From Sycobia sp. Sy_11 (lineage: Eukaryota > Arthropoda > Insecta > Hymenoptera > Epichrysomallidae), in NCBI GenBank assembly GCA_018907035.1, contig JACCIC010000054.1, positions 709,001 to 773,000 on the forward strand: a stretch of DNA of 64,000 nucleotides, given 5' to 3'. Shown here piece after piece: positions 37,273-49,770 of this stretch (positions are counted from its first letter, which is position 1; each line of letters begins with the position of its first letter). The notes beneath the pieces are model-generated. The model searched no databases, was not told where the DNA came from, and was given only the letters and a program-made list of their open reading frames with translations. The translations under genes were made by a program, and so were the position numbers.

Positions 37273-40200
37273 TTATGCATTAATTACAGAGCCCGGCTCG
37301 ATTCCTGAATCATTAATAACATCAACTTCGTGTTTTTGGTTCTCGTTTTTAGAAATACACTTACTATCGTCTAATTCTAGTTTTTCTTCGCCTACATTAT
37401 GGTTTTCTAACGTACTATTACTAATATTTTCATTTGATTTTAAAGTTTTTGATTCGTCGTCAACTAACGAATCTTCTAATAAGCTATTGGCTTCCGATAT
37501 ATTTTCTTTTCTCTCGTTTGCTTCGTCTTCCGTTGACTGAATAGCCTCATCACTACTATGGTCTTTTAACTGAAGACTTTCAACGTGTGGAATATCGTCT
37601 GTTTCAGAACCTTCAATAGATTTGTTCTGTTCTTTTTTCTTTTCTTCTTCACTTTTTTCATGCGCTGCGCGAAAAGCTGCAGATTGAGCTGCATGAGTTT
37701 GAGAAGAAGTATCGCATTTCAGAACTTCACGCAATGCCATTGTAGCATATGCAGACGATTTTAATGACATTTGAATTACCAACGCCTTGAACATACCCTC
37801 TTCGGATCATGCAATTATCAAAAGAAATCAATTTAGAACAATGCATACATTTTTATATTTCAATCAAAATATCTATACATATATAGTTCTTTACCTGGAT
37901 TATCTTTAGGAGGTTCAATACCTTTCATTTCGTCTATGTCTGACATAATTAGGTCATCAGTTTTATTTAAATAACGTAAAATTTTCCAACTTATATTTTG
38001 TGGAACTTGCATGATTTTCCTATATGAACCATTAAGTGAATATTTTCTGAAAAATTAACGAAAAAATATGAGTTTCGAAAATACGTTAGAATTTATTTTA
38101 AGTAATTCTTAATAAAAACTATTAACGATTCATTGAATAATCTTACTTATTTTTCTGCTTCAGATCTGTATTAAGTCCATCTTTTTCAAGATATTCATCA
38201 AACCAAGATTTTGCATAAGGCGGATAATTAACTTTATATCCCGGTTGAGGCATAACAATATCAAAAATAGTATAATTAGGCAAATCTTCTTCTGTTAAAA
38301 TCTTTACTTTAGGTATTTGATACTCATTATCACCTTTATCACTTGCCTTATCTTCTTCAGCTTTTGAAGCTTCTTTGTTCTCTTCACTGTTATTAAGATG
38401 ATTTTCTAGACTTACTTCATTCGATTTCTGCAAATCTTCGTTTTTTGCATTATTTTCATCACTTTTCTCTTCTTCAACATTAGAATCAGTTTTTTTTTTA
38501 TTAGAATTTATTTTTTCATCCTCAACAGCTGTATGCTGATGAGGATCCTCATGTGTAGTTTCAAGATCATCTTTAGAATCTGGATTTTCATAAACTAAGT
38601 CACCAACAATTGGTTTAAGACCAAATTCCTTAATACGTTTAGAAACTATTTTATTCCATACAATACTTTGATATGCATGGATATACATTAACCTCGTATT
38701 CCTCGGAACCATATCTAATGCTCCTTGAGGATTCTTTTCTCCACAAAGATTGATACCCCAAAGAAGTTTAGCTTCAATTTTATCATTTCGACCAATTCTT
38801 TGAAATGCCCGTCTTGAATCTTTAGTATTTTTATATATTACTCTTGCTTCTGCTAAATTGAGATCTTGTTCTCCTTCTCTTGGTTTGAGAATCAAGTCAA
38901 TAGCTTCTAACCAATTACCTGAAATATAAGTAATTTACATAATTTATAAAAATAACTTATTTTATTTCATTAAAATTTATGGACTACATAGAACAATGAT
39001 ATTAAATAAGAGTTATAAAATTAAATTAAAAAATGTTGTGTAAAGACAAAGCTTTCAAAGTAAAAAATAGATAACGTTCATCAATATAGCATATAACAAA
39101 TTTATTTATTCTTAAAACAAATTCATTGATGGATTATAAAAAATTTAAATGACAAAATAATAATTATGAAACATAACATAAAAAAAACAAAATTTTGTAA
39201 AAAGCATTATTTCATTTTATATTATAATAAAATGTTAAATTATATAGAATCTACCTTGTAAAAGAGCTTTTCCTATTTCATAAGTGGGAATAGCAGCTAT
39301 AGTTCCAAATCGTTGCAAACCATAATAGTTAATAAATCCATTATCACGAAGTGAAACCATTGCTTTCTCAATGATCTCATTTGATGCACTGACATTTCTT
39401 AAAGCAATGGTAAATCTATTACCATCAAGCTTTCCTAATTTTAAAGGTTCTTTTTCAAATTTAAAATTTCCTACATATGCACCCTTAACTGCCTTTGCAG
39501 CATGCATAATGTTTTTTGGGTTAATTTTTTTTACACTAATCCATTGTGTTGTTTTAGCTCTGCGATCTTTAGTGCCTGCATAGCTAAAAATATTAGCTTT
39601 AAGGCGCAATACTTTCGATATTTGATTTAAAGCATCCATTGTATCCATATTAACTTTATGTAAAATAAAATGACAATGGTCACCACCTCTCATTGACCAA
39701 TCTTTACGATTCTCTTGAGAATTTGAACCTAGATAAAATAAAACCATGCAATATAATTAATAATACTGTCAGCTACATTTATTTCAATCATTTTTTTTAA
39801 ATTTTGTATATTGTTTTTTAGTTATTATTAAATGAAGAATATTTACCAAAACTACTTTTATATGCTTTAGAAAATACAATAATTTTTTTGTCTCCTACAT
39901 CTTTTGTTTCACTTATAACAGAAGTCAACTTTTTTACTATTTGATGAATATATTTGCGCTGATTTCTGTCTATGTTAGTAACATCAATTGTAACATCAGA
40001 ATTATCTTCTGTAATCGTTTGGAGTTGATTCCAAATATCTTCAGGTACTTTCTTTTTTAAATCTTCTATATTGTAAAAGTCTTCTGGGTCAGGTGGACTT
40101 TCTTGATTATTTAATTTAGCTATTTCTCCATTAATACTTATTTCATGAACTACAAAATCTGTAAATCTTTCTTTAATTGTTCCATTAAATCCTTCAGTGT

Positions 40201-41152
40201 TTCCAACATATTCTGTAATTCCAAGGTCAACTTCTTTTAACCTTTCTCCAACATCATACCGAGCCTTTTTATAATACCGTCTATCATGTCCACCACTGAA
40301 GTAACCTACATTTATACAAAAAATATAATTTATCAAATATACCTTGTATAGATTGGAAGTTAATTTCTGATTAATAAATAGTACATACTTTTTTTTTTAA
40401 TATATATTAATAGTATTTAAATTATTATATGTAATTCAATTTAGTCAAATTCATTTTCAAGCTACACATTATCTTTAGTAATATTCATAATTAGTAAATG
40501 TAAAATTTATACTTTTATTATAGTTCCAATAATAAAATAAAATTTATTTTAAAATGGGTATTTCTAATTTTCTTATTTTAATACATATAATAGGTCAACT
40601 TAACAGTTATCTTTAAAATCAACAATTCTGTTCTAAGAAAGTAAATATAAACAAAACTTTTAGGGACTTTAAAACCTTTCAAGGTGAATAATAAGCAGTT
40701 TACATAAATTTTTCAATATAATGATTACAAAAATAACTATGATCAAACAATTAAAAACACAATAAATTAATTATAAACAATATTAGATTTTAATTTAAAA
40801 AATTTTATGGTAAAATTTATTTAATTTAAACAATCTCGTACTTTTTTCGTTTATTACAAAAGATTAAATCCATTTCTTCAATTCTTAGAAAAATACACTC
40901 TACGCTCTTATGGCTTTTCAATGATATAAACATAGGATTGGCCACTATAATTAAAACATACTATACAAAATACCAAAAATAATACTTACGATTTTTTCCA
41001 TAGAATCTGCTATTATTACGATTCCTGCTTGAGTAAGAGTTATTGTACTTTCTTGATTTTTTTTTATCATCATTTTTTTCGACACCACTAGCCGCGTTAC
41101 CGGAGTGATCACCTCTATTATTTTCGGTATCTTTTTCTCCCCCACGAGGCAT
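37273..41152 (-). CDS. PUS7: Pseudouridylate synthase 7 homologue (TruD family), complete, six exons
   Basis: It converts uridine to pseudouridine in tRNA, mRNA and other RNAs. Exons in transcript order: 41152-40990, 40305-39847, 39728-39255, 38918-38147, 38046-37895, 37799-37273. All phases close and give 848 residues, longer than human PUS7 (about 660). The N-terminus is Arg/Asn/Lys-rich and polar. Exon 3 carries the TruD catalytic motif SYAGTKDRRA with the catalytic Asp at residue 262, then GFINYYGLQRFGT. Exon 4 has the TRUD-domain helix region (RNTRLMYIHAYQSIVWN). A long acidic, lysine-rich insertion of roughly 95 residues follows, before LPNYTIFDIVMPQPGYKVNYP. Exon 6 has SSAYATMALREVLK and then a long Glu/Ser/Asn-rich tail of about 140 residues. 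The acidic insertion and tail account for the extra length. The exon 6 acceptor (GATCCGAAG) has a weak pyrimidine tract but is the one that keeps phase. Confidence 0.95.
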
Positions 41153-41640
41153 AGTGAATTTTCAAAACTATAGACATAATTTGAAAAAATTATACTATTC
41201 TAATATAACGGTTATAATTTTAAATAATCAGTTTAAGGGGAATATTTTAAGTTAATTAGCACTGAAGTATAAAATATAAAATTGAAACATTGTCTCCAGC
41301 GCTGACTTTGTAGGTAATGCTAACAAGTTAAAACAATAAAAAAAAAACTTACAAGAAAAAATGAAAAATTATCCTAAAATTAGTTTCACATAATTAAATG
41401 TTTATATTATTATGTATACTAACTAAACTTACTCTTTCTATTTAATAGTTTAAGGTTATGTTCTTAAAACTTGATGCGCGCTGTACAGCTCTTCACATTA
41501 GAATGAAAGCAAAAGCAAACAGTAATGAGTAAGACGCAGTCGCAACTCGCAGCACTCGCAACCGCAACCGCAACCGCAACTCACAATCACACAAGCGCAA
41601 GCAACTGGCAAGTGGGCAACCGGCAAAATTTAAAACTAAA
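41153..41640 (-). promoter_or_regulatory. 5' flank of PUS7 with CAACCG-type hexamer repeats
   Basis: Just upstream of the start codon the sequence is AT-rich. Around 41535-41630 it becomes an imperfect array of CGCAAC / CAACCG units, including four nearly perfect consecutive copies. This is probably the promoter or 5' UTR. Confidence 0.4.
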
Positions 41641-41789
41641 TAACAAGTATAATCTGATATGATGCTTGGGTTGGAAATTGAAAACTATATTAATAATAGA
41701 ATTAATACCAAGAATAAGAATAAAGTAATCGTAGAACATACGCGGAACTAACAAAGAAAATATATGTATAGTTCAGTCATTAATGCTAA

Positions 41790-42105
41790 TACCAGAGATG
41801 AACCGAGATTGCCAGGGCCCATGTAAATCAATAGTTCCAAAATTGGCGCCACAGCCTACAGTGGTAGCTGCCCGAACAAGATCCGTTTGCAATGTCGATT
41901 ATCGGTAATTGCAGTGCACTGCTGAAAAATGTCCGAATAGAAAATAATAGAAATAACGCATCTAAAGCAATGAAGGAGAAACGACGGGCGCGTGTACAAG
42001 CTGCTGCTAAGGGGAGGGGCAAGGTGGTGGGCCGACACGATGCCGAAGAAGGGAAGTAGGGGAAGCGAAGCACCGAGCGAAAGAGAAAACAACTGACATT
42101 TATAC

Positions 42106-42176
<71 letters not shown>

Positions 42177-42262
42177 AAATGCGCGACTAATTCTTTTCTC
42201 TATTTCGGCAAGTTTGGACCGACTTCAACTGCGACAAAAGACCATTCTCTATCTCTCTCTCT
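41790..42262 (+). repeat. Dispersed repeat family, copy A (contains a (TA)n tract)
   Basis: A roughly 470-bp unit. It begins with GAACCGAGATTGCCAGGGCC, continues through a conserved unique core (GCACTGCTGAAAAATGTCC, GCTGCTAAGGGGAGGGGCAAG, GTAGGGGAAGCGAAG), then (TA)n at 42109-42174, then ATTTCGGCAAGTTTGGACCG and a (CT)n tract. Near-identical sequence occurs in inverted orientation at 59950-60385 and as a truncated direct copy at 57790-58037. It has no convincing coding frame and is probably a non-autonomous mobile element that carries its own microsatellite. Confidence 0.85.
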
Positions 42263-42330
42263 CTCAATAATATATATATATATGTATGTATGCTCTTTAC
42301 CCATCCACGCACCCACACGCGCGCACGCAC

Positions 42331-42332
<2 letters not shown>

Positions 42333-42363
<31 letters not shown>
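42333..42363. repeat. (GA)n microsatellite
   Basis: About 15 GA units, preceded by a GCAC/GCGC-rich stretch. Confidence 0.95.
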
Positions 42364-42368
<5 letters not shown>

Positions 42369-42471
42369 TTACACGTATTTATTTCAATAATCACACGACA
42401 ATTACGCGCGCGTCAAAATGACATCGAAATTTAAATATCATTTTTAATTTAAAGAACACTGCAAGTATATT

Positions 42472-42475
<4 letters not shown>

Positions 42476-42533
<58 letters not shown>
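42476..42533. repeat. (TA)n microsatellite
   Basis: Nearly 60 bp of alternating TA. Confidence 0.95.
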
Positions 42534-42534
<1 letters not shown>

Positions 42535-42670
42535 CAGCAATGCGTGTAGCAACGCGCGCGCGCGCATGTGTGTGTCAATACACTTATTTTTCGTTTTTTG
42601 CCGTAGCCTGATTTTTACATCTCATTTATCGTAAAAATCAACCGAATCTCATTTAGATTAATATAATTTT

Positions 42671-42674
<4 letters not shown>

Positions 42675-42739
<65 letters not shown>
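42675..42739. repeat. (TA)n microsatellite
   Basis: About 32 TA units, just outside the left copy of the inverted repeat at 42750. Confidence 0.95.
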
Positions 42740-42741
<2 letters not shown>

Positions 42742-42749
42742 GCTTCCTA

Positions 42750-44420
<1,671 letters not shown>

Positions 44421-44454
<34 letters not shown>

Positions 44455-44984
44455 CATCTGAAAATTTGTTTATGTGTATATATATTTTTATATAAATTAT
44501 AATAATAAGTTTTTTGGCAAGTTACACTTCAATTTACATTTTTTTTATGACATCCGCTTATCAGCTGATGGAGAAAACAATCAAATGAATGCCTATTTAT
44601 ATTCAGTTATAAAATATAAATGATACAAGTATAATCTTTTTATTAAAATCGTTAATTAAAATAGTTTGTTTATTTTTAACCCTATAAAACTGAAATAAAT
44701 TTTGAAGTCGATTTTTATCAGTAAGTTTTGACTAGCGGGGCAGTCGACGGAGCCTTCTTATGTTTATTATATATTCGATGAAAAGAAAAACAAACCCGCC
44801 TTTTTCTCACAGCAATACCCGAGAAGCAATACTTGTTAAAGCCATTACGTGAATAACACAGTTTGCTGCATCTGTTGGATCGACTTGCTTTTCAGTTTTA
44901 ATTTCGTAATTGTCAGATTAGCATTTTAAAGTTTATTTCGTTTTTTCAATAGTTTCTTATATCGTCTTTATCTCTTCTATAATA
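44421..44984. other. (TA)n tract and AT-rich 5' flank of the THAP-type transposase
   Basis: (TA)n runs from 44418 to 44452. A GC-richer patch (GCGGGGCAGTCGACGGAGCC) at 44738-44757 could be the outer end of the P-like element, but a clear inverted partner near 52.7 kb was not found. Confidence 0.35.
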
Positions 44985-45108
44985 ATGGCGCGAAGTTTTT
45001 ACGATTACTGCCAGTATATAGGCTGCAAAAATGGGGTACACAATAATTTTAAATTATTTCGATTTCCAATTAATCAAGATCGCCGAGAAACATGGATTAG
45101 GAATTCAG

Positions 45109-46020
45109 GTATGTATAATTTCATTACTATCAATGTAACTCTGCTATTGTTATATTTAGCTCTAATTTCGTAAACACTATTTACCTATTAATTGTGTTCG
45201 TATTTCTTCTAAAATATATGATTTTATTTATTGGGATACATATGAAATGAACTTAGTAATTTTTTAAAGGTTTCCTTGATTAAAGCTGTAATTTCGTTAT
45301 TTCTTAATATATTTCTGAATATTTGAAAAAAGAATTCTAGGTTTATATAGGGATTCAAGATCCTGGTATGTTAAAAACAGATCAAAAACGTCAAATTTTT
45401 TTTGTTTGTTAAAAGTTTGTTTATGGAAATGTCATTTCTTTTTTAAGAAATGATAAATAAAAAATTTTATTAATTTCCTCCAACACTCACATGTAAACAT
45501 GTTTAGCACGGTTCGGCCATTATTATTTGTTTTTCATTATGCAGTGTTTACTAAATTTTTATATTAATTAATATTTTTTCTATTATAAGAACTTTAACAT
45601 TTTTAAAATTATTTCAGACTTGAAACTTATTTTTGGTGCACTATAATGATTATATAATTAGTGCACTATTGGGATCTTTTCTCTTTATATTTTACATGCA
45701 CAACTATTACAGCCTTTTTTTATTTCTAAATGCACCATTCAAAATGAATATCACTAATTTCCTTAGTATAACGCGGAAGCACGTGAAACATATTTTAATA
45801 CAAATATTTTTGTGAAATAAATAGAATACTTATACACTGAAAAAAATTGCTAATATGAAGTAAATATGACTATCTTCAAGACATTTATGCGATTATTCTA
45901 TACCAAGTATGTTAAATTTTTAAAAGTAATGTATTGTTTCTCGATTCAAAACATTATTTTCTTGGCTTTCAAAATCAAAAGTTTAAGCGAATAATTACTA
46001 CAATTCGTTAAAAAATACTT
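45109..46020 (+). other. First part of the putative THAP-transposase intron
   Basis: AT-rich; no further exon recognised. Confidence 0.4.
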
Positions 46021-46075
46021 CGATCTAACCGGGATTCGATCCGCAGACGTTTGGATTCGCAAGCTAACGCTTTTA
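46021..46075 (-). tRNA. Degenerate tRNA-like 3' half (tRNA relic or SINE fragment)
   Basis: The minus strand reads GTTAGCTTGCGAATCCAAAC, then CTGCGGATCGAATCCCGG, resembling an anticodon arm followed by a T arm with a B-box-like sequence (GATCGAATCCC). A recognisable acceptor stem and 5' half are absent here. A related stretch (AAGATGTTAGCTTGCG) occurs near the outer end of each palindrome arm. Not a functional tRNA. Confidence 0.3.
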
Positions 46076-46219
46076 TTTTTATTTCTGTTTTTTATTCAGG
46101 CAAAATTATTTACAATACATGGAAGAAGAAAACAGTAAAAACCAAACAACATTATAAATATACATGTAAAATGGTGACATATGCGCCACACTCGTTACAA
46201 TCATTTCAGTGATTATTAT

Positions 46220-48721
46220 TTCTATTATAATATATAATTATAGTTGTAAGTAATTCCTTCAGTACCCTCTTATACTTTGCCAAAAAAATTTACAGCAAAA
46301 AAACTGACGCGCAAGCTAACATCTTATTCATTACGTTATCGCAATACGCTGTATGCTATTGTAATAATATTATTTAACAATTTTATATGACTTATAGTAC
46401 GTTGAGAAAATAATTTATAAATTTCAATGAATAGTATATGCGTAACATATACTTATATTATAACAATTTAATTATCGTACTGGTTGTAATACGTGATTTA
46501 GCATATCAATATAATATTTTATTAAATATAATATTCTTAAGTACATGAAGTTTAAAAATAATTAATTTTTGTATTTATGTCACAGAAAATTTTTTTCTGA
46601 AGTGAAAAATTTTGAGAAAATATAATATGTAGATTTAAAAATTAATTATGCTCTACGTAAACATATATACACGATTAGAAGATAATAAAAGAGATTATAG
46701 AAGAAATTCTTTATTGAAGAATGTATTCTTTTCAATTCAGTTCACAGAAAAACCCTGTTCTCAATATTACAACTCAAGATTATTATATTTTTAAATTTAG
46801 AAACCAATGTCTAGATATAAAAAATTGAGTTCTCGAGAGAAGTTAATTAATAAGCAATCGATTTCTTGCAGTATGAAAATATTATGTATCATTAGTAAAT
46901 ATTGGTTAAACGATAATTAATAAAATTACCTGCATCAGAATATTAAATCAATATTTTCTTATATTTAAAAATAAGCGATATTTTATCTTTATATTTGATC
47001 TTATATATTATATTTAATATTTTCCATTGTAAACTAAAGTAATAAATTTGTTTTTATAGTAATAAAAACGAGATTATTAATTTCTTAATTTATGAAACCG
47101 ACATCTTAATGTAAGAAATTAAGATCTTGAAAGTAGTAATTTATCCAATTACTCGTTTACTTGAAGTAAAAAAATGCTGCATATATATTTGTAAATATTG
47201 ATTAAAATATAAGCAATAAATTGTTACTCGACTGTATATTAAATAAATATTTTTTAGATTGCGCAATAAGTTGCTTGAAATAGGAAAACCAGCATTTAGA
47301 TAAAATTCCTTCATCAAGAACTTATACGTTTGAATTAAAAGGATGTAAACTATAGATATTTTACTACGTCAATTGAACTAAATCGAATGAGTTATAGCTT
47401 TCTCGAATTTAGCTAAAATTAAGAAATTCCTTACCTAGATTCCTCATATTTTTTATTATTGCTGAATTTCATGCAAAAAATTATTTTCTGAAATCTAGAG
47501 ATAGTTTATCACTGTAAAAAACAAATTTTCTACTTTTTAGCTCATATTGTAAAATATCAAGCTTACATTATTTTAATTTAAGTGTATAAGTTCTTGATGA
47601 AGAAATTTTATTTAAATGCTGGTTTTCCTATTTCAAGCAACTTATTGCGTAATCTAAAAAATATTTATTTAATATACAATCGAGTAACAATTTATTGATT
47701 ACATTTTAATCAATATTTACTAATATTTTTGCAGCATTTTTTTACTTCAAGTAAACGAGTAATTGGATAAATTACTACTTTCAAGATCTTAATTTCTTAC
47801 ATTTAGATATCGGTTTCATAAATTAAGAAATTAATAATCTCGTTTTTATTACTATAAAAACAAATTTATTACTTTAGTTTACAATGGAAAATATTAAATA
47901 TAATATATAAGATCAAATATAAAGATAAAATATCGCTTATTTTTAAATATAAGAAAATATTGATTTAATATTCTGATGCAGGTAATTTTATTAATTATCG
48001 TTTAACCAATATTTACTAATGATATATAATATTTTCATACTGCAAGAAATCGATTGCTTATGAATTAATTTCTCTCGAGAACTCAATTTTTTATATCTAG
48101 ACATTGGTTTCTAAATTTAAAAATATAATAATCTTGAGTTGTAATATTGAGAACAGGGTTTTTTTGTGAACTGAATTGAAAAGAATACATTCTTCAATAA
48201 AGAATTTCTTCTATAATCTCTTTTATTATCTTCTAATCGTGTATATATGTTTACGTAGAGCATAATTAATTTTTAAATCTACATATTATATTTTCTCAAA
48301 ATTTTTTACTTAACTTTTTTAATTACACAAAAATATTGCCTTGATATGAGAAAAAAAATTTTCTGTGATATAAATACAAAAATTAATTATTTTTAAGCTT
48401 CATGTACTTAAGAAGATTATATTTAATAAAATATTATATTGATATGCTAAATTACGTATTACAACCAGTACGAGAAATAAATTGTTATAATATAAGTATA
48501 TGTTACGCATATACTATTCATTGAAATTCATAAATTATTTTCTCAACGTACTATAAGTCATATAAAATTGTTATATAATATTTTTACAATAGCGTACTGC
48601 GATAGCGTAATGAATAAGATGTTAGCTTGCGCCAATTTTTTTGCTGTAAATATTTCTGGCAAAGTATAAGAGGGTACTGAATGAATTACTTACAACTATA
48701 AGTATTTATTATAATAGAATA
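46220..48721. repeat. 2.5-kb near-perfect palindrome (arms about 1.1 kb, spacer about 260 bp)
   Basis: The left arm (about 46220-47325) is the reverse complement of the right arm (about 47583-48721). Matching anchors: TAGTTGTAAGTAATTC at the outer ends, CATCTTATTCATTACG, TTGTAATACGTGATTTAGCA, ACCCTGTTCTCAATATTACA, TAAACGATAATTAATAAAAT, TCCAATTACTCGTTTACTTG, and GGAAAACCAGCATTTA with AAGAACTTATA at the inner ends. The arms differ by scattered substitutions and one indel of roughly 45 bp near 48300 (extra in the right arm). The spacer is AT-rich without a gene. No long coding frame is present in the arms. Confidence 0.95.
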
Positions 48722-49770
48722 GATTGATGAGGCAAATCACGTATAATAGGATATAGAAATTGTTATAAAATAAGTACAAGTTATATATTCATTTAATTTT
48801 CATGTTTCTAGAAAATGAAAATATTTCAAGTGAATTTTTTGTTAAGATAGGAATTTTTGATTTTAAATTAAATTTCTTGAGTGAATTATTGAAATTCGTA
48901 ATCTAAGTATTTATTTACTTCATTTCTTAGGCTTGAATCAAATAACTACATTTTTGATTCAAAATGTTCAGTTATTGATTCAATGATATTTTTTTTTAAT
49001 ATAAGAAAATATGTATTTACTTTCCAATCTTAGCCACCCATTTACTACAAAATATTAGTTTGATTTTGTATAACCTTTTTTAGGGAATCAAAAGTATTGT
49101 GATCAGGTATATGATTACTAAGGTTAAGAAGCTCTGGTTTTGCATTTTGAATTTTATCAGCTTGCTTTAAAAAAACGTATTTTTGATTACGATGAGTTAA
49201 ATTTAAATGATTAGAACACTATACTTAAATAAATATTTCCTTGACTGGATTTTTTGTTTTTAAAAAAACTATCTCTTGCTTTAAGAAAACCATGTCTTAA
49301 TTATTACGAACTTTTCCTGAATTTAAGTTAATATTTACTGGAAATTTGTAAGTTTATTGTAAAAATATAAAACAATTTATTTGAAAATAAATAATGCTTT
49401 GGTTATGGTTAAAATCAAATTTAAATTTGGCGAGCATATATTTTGTATATGATGAACATACTGGCTTGAATTAAAACAATGTAAGTTATTTTTTAAGTGA
49501 TAATAATCTTCAAAGTTAATAAAATAATTGTTGGCGTACAGTTTTTCCTTAGTAGAGTAACATTGTGTTAAAAAATGGCTTGAATATGTCAGATCAATTT
49601 AATTACCCAAATGCTTACAAGATTATTATTAACAGAAATATTTTCATACATGTACGTGACAAAAAATTATTTTACCTCAGAAGTTAAAAATATTTTATTT
49701 ATCAAATCAATAAAAATTATTTTATTTATCAGAAGAACCATATGTATCTAAATAAAAATAAAATTTGTAG
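48722..49770 (+). other. Last part of the putative THAP-transposase intron
   Basis: AT-rich, no domain recognised; ends with acceptor AATTTGTAG at 49770. Confidence 0.4.

Noticed and set aside
41828..42092. Open frames of about 80 codons on the minus strand
   Set aside because: They lie in dispersed repeat copy A, and equivalent frames recur in copy C. No domain, so probably not a protein.
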